Assembly (NCBI GenBank): GCA_905250025.1
Contig: CAJNOJ010000210.1
Coordinates: 1 to 64,000 of the forward strand
Reading direction: 5' to 3'
Length of the DNA: 64,000 nt
Source: Adineta ricciae
Taxonomy: Eukaryota; Rotifera; Eurotatoria; Adinetida; Adinetidae
The notes beneath the pieces were generated by a model. It had not been told where the DNA came from, did not search any database, and saw only the letters and a program-made list of their open reading frames with translations. Below, piece by piece: positions 1 to 10,447 of the stretch (positions within the stretch are counted from its first letter, which is position 1; every line of letters begins with the position of its first letter). The translations under genes were made by a program, and so were the position numbers.

Positions 1-243
1 ATTACATCGGAAAAATGACTGGATTTTATCGGATCCGATGGGAATCCGTCGGAGTTTGCCGGCGTCCTAACCACAGGATTCCGATAGGCGGTTCTGAATG
101 TCGGAATGATCACGATACTGCAGAATTCTGGAGAATCCGACACTTTCCAACATCTGGAGCCGCCTGTCGGAATCCTGTGGTTAGGTTTCCAGGAACTTCC
201 GACGAATTCCCCATCGGATTCGATGGGCTGAGTTTGACCTGGG
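1..243. repeat. GC-rich fold-back element, left end cut by window edge
   Basis: Seen: a 26-nt inverted repeat (66-91 against 160-185) with one mismatch. Outside it, weaker pairing continues between roughly 29-60 and 190-226, so most of the element could fold into a long hairpin. It is much richer in GC and in CGGAATCC/GGATTCCG words than its surroundings. The right end carries ACCTGGG (237-243), the complement of the CCCAGGT that starts the similar element at 3284. No coding capacity is credible. Inference: a non-autonomous MITE or fold-back repeat whose left end lies just outside the window. Confidence 0.6.
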
Positions 244-308
244 TCGTTTTCAGAAAATCCTTAGTTTGATGGTGCTAGCTCGATGGTGCTAGCTTCACAC
301 CGATAGTT

Positions 309-980
309 GGGTGCTTCATCTCCACAGTTATCTGCAGATAATACACGACTTTATGCTGCGACTCTAGCCGGAGATGTGTTCGACTTTCAATCCAACGATG
401 GAACTGTGTTATGGTAACGTTCTTTGGCCAAACCAATCTTTTCGACAGTAGCCATTTGGAAAGAAAGATTTCTCGTAGTCGGATGCGTTGATCAAAAGCT
501 TTACTGCTTGACTTGTGAGACTGGTGAACAGGTATGGATCCTTTATCTATAAACATTCTTTTTTGCAAAGAAGATATTTGACTTTGTTAACTATTCTAGA
601 AATGGACGTTTGAAACGAATGGTCCAATCTTTTCCTCTCCATGTCTATTCGGTGATAAACTATTTATCGGTTGTCACGATGAATATCTCTACGCAGTCAA
701 CTTGTCAAATGAACAGCAAGGTGTCTTAGAATGGAAATATCGATTTCCATCAATGATCTATGCTTCGCCGTTCGTGTTCGATCATGGTCGAATGGTGATT
801 GTTGGCTCAATGAATGGATGTTTACGTGCACTGACTAGTCAAACAGGTGAAATTTTGTGTGAAACGCAGATTCCCGGTGAAGGACTTTTTTCTTCACCAA
901 TTTGTTATCGTGATCGTGTTATTGTTGGTTCGCGTGATGATTATTTATATTGTTATACATTTCACGATTCGTCAAAGTGA
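309..980 (+). pseudogene. AASDH-like C-terminal PQQ beta-propeller fragment, copy 1 (broken)
   Basis: The translation matches the C-terminal PQQ-type beta-propeller repeats of AASDH (beta-alanine-activating enzyme / acyl-CoA synthetase family member 4), with blade motifs such as LFIGCHDEYLYAV and VIVGSRDDYLYCY. There is one intron, about 533-599, and the frame ends at the stop at 978-980. The adenylation and carrier domains expected upstream are absent. A TAA at 415-417 interrupts a codon that is AAA in the second copy at 7411, so this copy is not translatable through the blade. It is the left member of the segmental duplication and is followed by a PLAT-gene copy. Pseudogene status is well supported. 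Confidence 0.8.
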
Positions 981-1071
981 CATACTCGCAGCGTGTCGCT
1001 TGACTCATCGGTACTAATCGTGTGTGATATTGAAAATAAACAAAGAATTCGTTCGAGTTCTATTATAAGAA

Positions 1072-2480
1072 GTGAAGAATGAAAAATCCAACACTGATAA
1101 AACCATACAGGATATGAAAGACAAATACAAAGAGATTCGATTGGATTCAATGAAGAGAAGAAGTAGAAATACATTAAAATTTAATTTCAAACAAATTTTA
1201 AAACATTTGTTTGACGACGCTAAGCAAGTACGAAAGAGATCATGGAGCATGTAATGAGCACTGAGACAAGTCCGAGACCATACATGGATCGATTAACTCA
1301 TGCGATTCTCAAAGAAGCATCAAAGAGTTTATTAGTGTCAAGTTTCGAGAGTTGTTCGGGTCTATTTTTGGGTTTTGTTTCGATAGGAAATATTACATGG
1401 ATGTGAAAAGTCGTGAAGATGCGTTTGTTCTCGATGTGAATACGCCTGTTTGGGATCTATTACCGAAAAAATCAGTAAGTTAACGCAAATATGCTGTTTC
1501 ACTGCAGAGTTTATTTAGAAATTCGTGTTCGGACCGAATAACAAACAGCATGCGGACAAACGTAGTTTTCAATACAAACCGAAACAGCTTGAGGTAATTT
1601 CGACAATGATCTTACGGAGATAGGATCAAATATTGAATTTTAGGGAACGTTACTTAGTCCTGAGAAACAAATGTATCGTGAAGAACTTCAATTTCATATG
1701 CGTTCGTATAGTTTTCTGGTAAGAAGAACAAAACAGATGAATTCGGTTTACTTTGTTGTGAAATCTTTTAGGGAAAAGAAAACCCTAAACTGTACGATGT
1801 TCCATTACGATCAAAACATCGATCCAGTTCGTTAAATGTACCTAAGCGTCAAATTCGGTCACGATCGGTGTTGAAGCTTTCACGAGATCATTTAATTGAC
1901 AGCACGGTGGACATATTCGCATCGATGGTCACATCACGACGCTGCTTTCATGAAGCGAATCAATTGGCACGAACTGCCAGTCCGACTTCACGACAAATCG
2001 ACTAGGAGCGAATCTTCCCAGGTGACCAAACCAAACATGACAAGCAATCTCTCATTTTAGCCATCGATTGAATATTGTCAATTCGAAAACTTTACTAAAA
2101 CAATGAAAAAACTGTTCAAAGAGAACAACATGATTTCTGTGTCCGAGAAGTCTCTGTCATCAAAACTCACCTTTCTCTTCTAGTCAAAGACACACATGTA
2201 TCCATCGACAAGCAAAGGTCTTCAATGTGGCTATAAGGTATCGACTACAATAGGTGCTTGTAAGATTGTGTCAACAAATGCACTAAAAAGGATCAAATTG
2301 TGTGGAACAAATGGACACGCAGCTTCCTATGAGCTTCCTATTGGGAAACACGTCATGTGCCACTTGTGACAAATAAAACTGATGTGTTTATCGTTCATGT
2401 GTTTGACATGGGTGTGCAGATGACAATCACAATCGAACATGTTGAGGGTGAATATGAGTAGGACTTGAAAAGGAGAATTA
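1072..2480 (+). pseudogene. PLAT-domain gene, copy 1 (truncated and frameshifted)
   Basis: Near-identical over long stretches to the gene at 8160-10168, including the exon with SREDAFVLD (about 1400-1480), the exon with MYREELQFHMRSYSF (about 1670-1720) and the start of a PLAT domain (about 2215-2455). Against the intact copy this one lacks one nucleotide in the PLAT coding stretch (about 2320-2360), which shifts the frame. Homology stops near 2480, so the second half of the PLAT domain and the serine/threonine-rich tail are missing. It is therefore a dead partial duplicate. Confidence 0.75.
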
Positions 2481-3283
2481 TGTTCAATTCAGTTCACATG
2501 TTGCACTTCGGCGTTTGAATTAGAATTTTCTATCGTTCGTTCGTTACATAATTGTCACGCAGAGTCATTAAAAAAAATTGCGTACGTCGAGAGAGAAAGA
2601 AAGCGAACTTTCATTGGACTGCATCAAATAGTTTGATTTGTTTGATCAGAATAAGAATAACTGAGTTCTATCAAAACCCATGAAACATGGTTGTTTTTTT
2701 TTTCAAGTCTGTGTCATGAATTGGTAGAGCATGACGAGAGAAACCAGTCAAGTTTCGCCCCTCCGGAAGACTCTTGGACAGGCAGAGCCGCTTGAAAACC
2801 TTTAGATCATTTACAGGTATGATAAGAAAGACATAGTCCTCTTGACAAGTGCTGATCTTTGTCTTGAGCGAAGGATGAACCAGTACACGCACGATATTCG
2901 TTTGTGTGTTGACTAGATCAAAACCGTCACTACACAAAGCACAGATAACAGTTGACGAAGAAGATCTACAACAAAAAGTCAACAATCGGCGACTAGCGTC
3001 ATCTACCGTGTACTTCTTTTCCATGGGGGAATGTTATCGATTTCGTTTTCATGACTTGACCAGGTCATTACTGGACACCACCTGTTCCCGACCGAGTTGC
3101 TTTTTTTTTCTAGATTACAATTTTCGTTCCAAAAGCATTTGCAGCTCTAAATGGCTCTTCACCAAAAAGTCCAGGAGTTCGAAGAGGTGAGTCAAATGAT
3201 TTTTTTTCGGGCTCAAAGTTCAATTCTACATTTCTATCTCTTTAGACGATTCTTCTGTCCGCCGCCGATCCCGCCGATATAAG
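2481..3283. other. No recognisable gene
   Basis: AT-rich sequence. Open frames occur on both strands around 2671-3190 but overlap one another, lack splice logic and resemble no family I know. A region of mixed base composition at 2700-3010 may be an old transposable-element fragment; nothing identifies it. Confidence 0.5.
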
Positions 3284-3546
3284 CCCAGGTCGATCATTCC
3301 GGCGACTGGATCCGTTTAAATCTGAGTCGATTTCGGTACAGCTCTTCTCGACTCCAGCACAGTTTTCACCGATTCCAGCAAGTTCCGACAGGTTCCTTGC
3401 CGCCGGATTCTGGCCGGAATTGAACAGGAAATATCCGGTCAGTTCCTGACCGTTTCCAGCTCGAAGTTTGCAGGAAACAGTCGGGAAATGGCTGGAACCT
3501 ACGTTTGAACTTCCGGCCGGAACCGACCGTGCCATAATAACCTGGG
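3284..3546. repeat. GC-rich fold-back element with CCCAGGT ends
   Basis: A 263-bp GC-rich block in AT-rich surroundings, starting with CCCAGGT (3284-3290) and ending with its reverse complement ACCTGGG (3540-3546). Inside, GATTCCAGCAAGTTCCGACAGG (about 3369-3390, quoted here as a degenerate arm) pairs imperfectly with a segment near 3479-3500, and GGTCAGTTCCTGACC is a short palindrome. Same word content and same right end as the element at 1-243. No target-site duplication is obvious. Inference: MITE-like repeat. Confidence 0.55.
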
Positions 3547-5499
3547 AGTCTACAAAGAAAAAAGAAGAAGCTGCTCGTAAGATTAGGATTATGGTTGTCA
3601 ATACATATCAGATTGTTTTTTAGGAAGAAATTAGCATATTAATCAATACAGGCGACAATGATCGACACGCAGTTCACCACCACACAGCCGATGAACATAT
3701 AACGAATGAAGGGACGTGGCTACCATTTTTGAGTAAGTTAAATATACCAAAATAAATATCCATAGAAATTAGGCAAGAAATTCGAGCTGTACCTATGTGC
3801 AAAAGCTAAATTGTCCGCGATTGAGTACGGAAGTTTGAGTACACGACGTATAGATCATAGTCCGAGATGAAGCGATTTTCACTGTCTCAATTCGCCTGGT
3901 TTCGACCACATATCGTCTCGCGCTAGCTTGTGAGAGTTTTTGAAAAGTCTCTCTCACTTTGCCTCACTCGCGGTGTTCAGTAAGTGTTATAATTGACAGC
4001 AGGCAGATGACGTTTATTAATAATGAATTGTTCGTGTTAGCCAGTTGAGATGCACCACGTGGTTCTCAATCTGTATTACAATTCTTTTTTAGCAGTGAGA
4101 AAAGAAAATGTATTTATTGGAGAATGAACAAGACTATTTAGTTAAAGTTCAGAGTGGACGGGTATAACGCTGAGCAACGCAACTGAAAAGAAATAAACCG
4201 ATTTCAGTTCAATTCTATTGAAATATATGATATCTGCCTCTAATTCGATTCATTTCTTATGGAAACTTTTTCCAGTTCAAGTCAGCTAACTTCGTGATTT
4301 GATCGAGTTTAATTTGAATTGACCGATTTTCGACTGAATCTTGCTGTCATAGCATACAGAGATTAAGAGGATCGACTGTGCGGTTCATAGACACATTAGA
4401 AAGCAAAGCAAAAAGTTTATTTCGCTGGATTGTAGCGTGACATAGTTTTATCTCACTCAATCAATAGAATATATTTCCGATTTGAGTGGAACTCAGTTGC
4501 GCAGCTCGGAGCATATACCTCTTTCTGTTTACAATATTTCTCTTCGTGAAGATGTTCGTAAGTGTGCAATTTAGCAAATCGATGACTACAGTTTCACTCA
4601 GTTATTGATTACAGCACTCTATCTCTTGTGGCGCTGAAGACACAAAATGATTGACTGTGTTTAATGTAGATTTATTCAGACATATAATCGATCTCGATCT
4701 GTCAGGGCATCCAGCACTATTGTCAAATAGTTTCATAGGAGTCTCTACTTCATTGAGATTGTTGTGAGCGTATTAGTAGCAGTTTTTCAATATTTCGACA
4801 GAAACTGAATATTTATAAGAAAAATCGAGGTGTCATCTTTCACTTCACTTCGTTCTGGACTTTAGTACAGTTATCTCCTTTCGTGTTCAAATTATGCTCA
4901 AGATGGAAGAAAAGATCTTTTTGGAGAGACGAAAATAAAATTACTGTTACTATTCTAACAGTTGATCAATCATTCTGTTAGAGATCGCAGAAAATTGACA
5001 AGCATCATTGCAGTTCTTTGGTCAGTGTCTACTAGTAGTCTACTTTGAGTGTCAGCTAGATCTTTTGGTTGACTTATTTTTTCAATTAACGATTGATGTG
5101 GCGATAGCAANAGAAAAAAGGGTTGATCTAGGGGTAGATCAGGTTGATGAACAAATTTTTCAGTCATAAACCCTTTTTGAGGGTTGATTAAACGCCGGAT
5201 TTTTTTTAGAGTGTAGAGCATTGTCCTTCAAGATTCTCTATACCATTCGAAACAAATGATTGGCATTCTAACATGATTCAGGTTTTACTCATCTGATGAG
5301 CCATAGTCGAGGATGAGCGGAGTGAGCATCCTCTGTGAATTGGTATGCGTTGCATAGATTGAACATCCCGAGTCGACCAATCCCATACTCGGATTCCCGG
5401 TGACGGATCCTTTCGGATTCAACATAAGATCCTATAGTTTCCCAATAACGAATTTCAACGGGTGCGACAGGTAACCAAAAGACCATCATAACTTAAAAC
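3547..5499. other. No recognisable gene; one ambiguous base
   Basis: AT-rich, stop-dense sequence on both strands. A short plus-strand frame near 3622-3732 has a codon-like look but matches nothing I recognise. A single N lies at 5111. Shared ancestry with the helicase remnant that follows is possible but not visible. Confidence 0.5.
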
Positions 5500-6560
5500 T
5501 TGAAAAAGAATGGACGCTTGTAGAATATCTCTTGATTGATGAAATGAGTCTGGTTGGATTGATTTTACTCGGCAAACTCAATCGAATTCTTTGTGCCACT
5601 AAACATGTCGATCCGCAAATTCCATTCGGTGGTATAAACGTGATATTCTTTGGTGATTATTTACAGTATCGGCTTGTATACGTTGCCCCATTACACACCG
5701 ACTTTTCATCGGAAAACAGAAAGAAATCCAACAACGTGTGGTACGTTCTTTAGTTCTACAAATTAGTTCTGTGGTCAAACTTGCTCAACAGATGTGAACA
5801 GAAGACACGATATCATCAGTTACTTGAACGACTTCGTCAAGGTCAATATAGTTATGAAGATAATGAATTATTATTGACGCGCGTTGCCGGACAGTCATCA
5901 GTATCTCTTCATGAACCACCATGGAATCAAGTAAGATATATTTCTCTGTTCTAAATAAACATTTTTTCTATGTTTTTTTTTGTTTTAGGCTCCCATGCTT
6001 GTGTTTAGAAATGAAATATGTACGCAACTGAATCACAGGTCGGGAATTCATAATGCAATACAGACAGGTTGCGATCCAATGGTATGTATTGCTCAGGACT
6101 TTTGTAAAAGCAAACCTCTGGAAGAGCCGGCACCTCTTAAAAAATTATTGGAATTATCAGATAGTAAGACTGAACACTTATCGAGATTGTTACCGTTAGT
6201 TCCTGGAATGCCAGTTATTCTTACACAAAATATTGCTATTGAACTCGGATCAATTAACGGCATGAATGGAATATTTGGACAACTAGTTTATGATACTGAT
6301 TCAATCTCAACAGACAGTCTATCAACAACGTTTCCAATGAACACTACATATGTACACAAGCCAATATATGCATTGGTCGAAATTAGCAAATCAAAAATTG
6401 AATGTAATCTTCAAAAACTCCAACCAAAACTTATTCCAATACCAATAACGGAACAAATATTTCAGGTAGATGTTTCTGATATTCTTCCGAGTGTCAAAAG
6501 CAAATAAAAAAAAACTAGAAAGGCAATGTTATCGATTAAGGGGCACACATTACTGTAACG
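5500..6560 (+). pseudogene. PIF1-type DNA helicase remnant (Helitron-like or free-standing)
   Basis: Motifs of the PIF1/RRM3 helicase family are visible: Walker B IDEMSLVG (about 5526), motif III FGDYLQ (about 5650), the alpha-helical linker with WNQAPMLVFRNEICTQLN (about 5920-6030, across an intron ending near 5989) and the late motif PVILTQNIAIELGSINGMNG (about 6210-6270). Walker A and everything N-terminal are missing. The frame shifts near 5715 and again near 5800, and a TGA replaces an expected Arg codon after LAQQM. A weak remnant of the last helicase segment may continue to about 6560. PIF1 helicases occur in Helitrons and as free-standing genes; which applies here cannot be told because no Rep domain is present. 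Confidence 0.8.
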
Positions 6561-7410
6561 ACAAACTGGTTGAGTAGCTGACCGCTTCTCACGGTATAGA
6601 TGTTTATTGACTACTCTACATGACCAGAATGTATCTCTTTCACAATAAGACACGCGCTTATATAGAGAAGAGGAAAGAGAGAGATGACCCGGAGATAGTA
6701 TGATATAGAGGTGAGAGGATAAAGAACAGAAAGAGATGAACGATATCATTATCGTTACAGGTATCAATGTAGATAAGTGCCTGATTAATTGAGGGTGATT
6801 TTTCTAAGACTCATCGATGATATTCGCTCGGCTATCATTCTCCGATTGACTAGGATGAAAAGAGAAACGTGAATTTTTGCGAAGTATTATTACTTCTATT
6901 GTACAGTAAGATCTAACATTACTAATTTGATCTTTTTCTGTGTCAGGAAAGCTTTTCACACTTGGGCCCAACTGGATTCATCTTATTTCCAATGAACATT
7001 CGAAATCCGATTGATGTACAGATGTTACAATCGGTGAGTATTTTAGTTTCTACTCGACGTCCACCACAATATCTTAATCCATTAAGTATCTTTTTCTTGC
7101 ATCCAAATCTACAATACCAGTAACCCGCAGATCTAAATCAAATCGAACGAAGAGCACAGTGGATTATTGTACATGATCCGTTGTTCGAATGGTGAAGTCT
7201 ATTCAACGTTTCAATGTCAAAGGATTGATCAAGACAATACCTTGTATTCATTCATTCCTTGATCTGGTGTATGTCGGAGCGCTCGACCAGCATCTTCATG
7301 CCATTCACATTCAAGTATTTCTTTCTCGTATGAGCAGGATCGTGTAATAAATATTGAGAATTTTAGGAACATTCGTCGAAATGTATTTAGAAGTTCAGTT
7401 TGAACAGCAG
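6561..7410. other. No recognisable gene
   Basis: AT-rich spacer between the helicase remnant and the second AASDH fragment. A purine-rich stretch lies at about 6665-6740. A short plus-strand frame near 6950-7030, followed by a GT, might be a further decayed exon of the helicase. No upstream AASDH exons are visible here, which is why the following fragment is judged incomplete. Confidence 0.45.
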
Positions 7411-8080
7411 TTGTGCTTCATCTCCACAGTTATCTGCAGATGACACGCGACTTTATGCTGCGACTCTAGCCGGAGATGTGTTCGCCTTTCAATCAAACAA
7501 TGGAACTGTATTATGGAAACGTTCTTTGGCCAAACCAATCTTTTCAACAATAGCCATCTGGAAAGAAAGATTTCTCTTAGTAGGATGCGTTGATCAAAAG
7601 CTTTACTGCTTGACTTGTGAGACTGGTGAACAGGTATGCACTTTGTCTATGTACAACCTATTTCGCAACGAAGATATTTGACTTTGTTAACTATTCTAGA
7701 AATGGACGTTTGAAACGAATGGTGCAATCTTTTCCTCTCCATGTCTCATCGACGAAGAACTGTTTATCGGTTGCCATGATGAATATCTCTACGCAGTCAA
7801 CTTGTCAAATGAACAGCAAGGTGTCTTAGAATGGAAATGTCGATTTCCATCAATGATTTATGCTTCGCCGTTCGTATTCGATCATGGTCGAATGGTGATT
7901 GTTGGCTCAACGAATGGATGTTTACGCGCACTGACTTGTCAAACAGGTGAAATTTTGTGTGAGACGCAGATTCCCGGTGAAGGACTTTTTTCTTCACCAA
8001 TTTGTTATCGTGATCGTGTTATTGTTGGTTCGCGTGATGATTATTTATATTGTTATACATTTCACGATTCGTCAAAGTGA
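7411..8080 (+). pseudogene. AASDH-like C-terminal PQQ beta-propeller fragment, copy 2 (incomplete)
   Basis: Two exons (about 7411-7634 and 7701-8080), joined by an intron opening GTATGCACTT and ending TTCTAG, encode PQQ-type propeller blades like those at the C-terminus of AASDH: RLYAATLAGDVFAFQS, RFLLVGCVDQKLYCLTC, LFIGCHDEYLYAV, VIVGSTNGCLRAL, VIVGSRDDYLYCY. Unlike copy 1 the frame is clean. However, no in-frame ATG opens it, and the adenylation and phosphopantetheine-carrier domains are missing upstream, so a functional beta-alanine-activating enzyme cannot be made from here. Best read as a duplicated gene end; expression as a small propeller piece is possible but unproven. Confidence 0.7.
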
Positions 8081-9495
8081 CATACTCGCAGCGTGTCGCT
8101 TGACTCATCGGTACTAATCGTGTTTGATATTGAAAATAAAGAAAGGATTCGTTCGAGTTCTATTATAAGAAGGGAAGAATGAATGATTCAACGTTGATGA
8201 AACCATACAGGATATGAAAGACAAATAGAAAGAGATTCGATTGGATTGAATGAAAAGAAGAAGTAGAAATACATTAAAATTTAATTTCAAACAAATTTTA
8301 AAACATTTGCTTGACGACGATGAACAAATACAAAAGAGACTATGGAACACGTAATGAGCACTGAAACAAGTCCAAGACCATACATGGATCGATTAACTCA
8401 TGCGATTCTCAAAGAAGCATCGAAGAGTTTGTTAGTGTCAAGTTCCGAAAGTTGTTCGAGTCTATTTTTGGGTTTTGTTTCGATAGGAAATATTACATAG
8501 ATGTGAAAAGTCGTGAAGATGCGTTTGTTCTCGATGCGAATACGCCTGTTTGGGATTTGTTACCGAAAAAATCAGTAAGTTAACGCAAATATGCTGTTTC
8601 ACTGCAGAGTTTATTTAGAAATTCGTGTTCGGAGCGAATAACAAACAACATGCAGACAAACATAGTTTTCAATACAAGCCGAAACAGCTGGAGGTAATTT
8701 CAATAAAAATCTTACGGGCATACGACCAAATGTTGACTTTTAGGCAACGTTACCTAGTCCTGAGAAACAAATGTATCGTGAAGAACTTCAATTTCATATG
8801 CGTTCATATAGTTTTCTAGTAAGAAGAACAAAACAGATGAATTCGATTTACTTTTTTGGGAAATCTTTTAGGGAAAAGAGAACCCTAAACTGTGCGATGT
8901 TCCATTACGATCAAAACATCGATCCAGTTCGTTAAATGTACCTAAGCGTCAAATTCGGTCACGATCGACGCTGAAGCTTTCCCGAGATGAACGAGATCAT
9001 CTGATTGATAATACAGCAGATATTTTCGCATCGATGGTCAACTCACGACGTTCCTTAATCTCTCATTTTAGCCAGCGATCGGATATTGTTGATACGAAAA
9101 CTTTACCAAAACAAAGCAAAAATTCGTCGAACAAAACAACATCATTTGTATGTACAAAACATTCTTTCTCATCAAATTCCAAGTTTCTCTTGTAACCAAA
9201 GATACACAACTGTCCAGTGATAAACAAAGGTCTTCAATGTGATTACAAAGTAACGATTACAACGGGCAATTGTAATGGCGCGTCGACAAATGCACCAATA
9301 CGAATCAAATTGTATGGAACAAATGGACACACAGCTTTCCACGAACTTGTCCATTCCGAAACACATCATGTGCCATTTCTTAAAAACCAAACTGATATGT
9401 TTATAGTTCATACGTATCACGTGGGTATGTTAATGGGAATTACAATTGGACATAATCGGAAGGATATGAGTAGGAATAGGACAGGAGAATCATCT
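7411..9495 (+). repeat. Segmental duplication, right copy
   Basis: Direct repeat of 309-2480. This copy keeps intact frames, and its PLAT gene continues beyond the end of homology, so it is the better preserved and probably parental copy. Confidence 0.85.
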
Positions 9496-10168
9496 TTGAC
9501 TACTTTTTGAATTTAGAAGCCAGTTGGTATCTGGATAAAGTATCAATCGATGATCCTGTTCGTCGAGTGACGTGTGAAATTTCATGTAATGGTTGGCTAT
9601 CGATCAAATCGAATGATCAGAAGACGATGCGTGATTTTCCAGTGATCTCAACGATATCCTATGAAAAGAAGAAAACTTTAGTTGGTGAGCTTCGATAGAT
9701 TGAACGAAAGTCTACTGATGTAAAATTTCAGAAGGTGATAATGAAATCGACAGTCAGTCGGGTTTTTCAACAATAACTACCACTGTTACAACAGCATCGA
9801 ATAAATCTCATTCCAGTAAAGTATCAAATGGACCAAGAGGTATCGCCGAAAAGCCCTCAGAACTCGTAGAAATCATACAATTTCTAGTTGAACCTACTGC
9901 ACAACCACGTTCGCCAGTGCTTTCTGCAACATCATCCGACGACACAGCGATCAATGTGGATATAGCACATCAACTTCGCTCACAAACTTCAACTCCATCG
10001 CCAACTCTGACACAAACACGATTAAAATCCGTTTCTGAACATGATATTCTAGAAATCAAACCAACAAATGACATATTTCACCAATATTCGACTAATTTCG
10101 ATCGACCATCAGCTCGACTGGAACGACGAACTACACCACTAACCTTCTCGCCAGAACAAAACGACTAG
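8160..10168 (+). CDS. PLAT-domain protein with serine/threonine-rich tail
   Basis: Multi-exon gene. A basic, helical N-terminal part (exons about 8340-8570 and 8630-8960, with KYYIDVKSREDAFVLD and MYREELQFHMRSYSF) is followed by a PLAT/LH2 beta-sandwich: CDYKVTITTGNCNGASTNAP, RIKLYGTNGHT (about 9235-9465), then, after an intron ending about 9517, SWYLDKVSIDD and CNGWLSI (9518-9685). The tail (about 9733-10168) is rich in Ser, Thr and Pro and looks disordered. PLAT domains usually mediate membrane or protein contacts. No lipoxygenase, lipase or polycystin segment is present, so the function is unknown. The precise start and first splice sites are uncertain; a start near 8340 or 8180 is possible. 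Convergent with the next gene. Confidence 0.65.
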
Positions 10169-10447
10169 AAACCTTGTTTCCATCAAAAGATCATTTCTAT
10201 CCTCATTTTTCATCAATAAACAACATCACTCATTCGATCTAGTGATTTCATAGTGTTTATTTCTGCATATGGCAACATATACACGTCATTCGGTGGAATA
10301 GAAAACAACAATAAAATAAATACAGTTCTAATGGAAGATAATGAGATTACAACAACAACGTCTGTAACGACGACATGACTAAAAAAATGAACCATACATG
10401 GCAGTCACAATAAAATTGAGATGAGTAAATATTATTGACTGAGATTT

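Larger units (their letters stand above)
309..2480 (+). repeat. Segmental duplication, left copy
   Basis: About 2.1 kb, directly repeated at 7411-9495. The repeat covers the 3' end of an AASDH-like gene and the first three quarters of a PLAT gene, introns included. Small indels and substitutions separate the copies, for example a block around 1960-2040 present only on the left. The left copy is the degraded one. Confidence 0.85.

Noticed and set aside
2671..3190. Overlapping open frames on both strands (117 and 94 codons)
   Set aside because: No family resemblance, mutually overlapping, no splice context; treated as chance or unrecognisable transposon debris.
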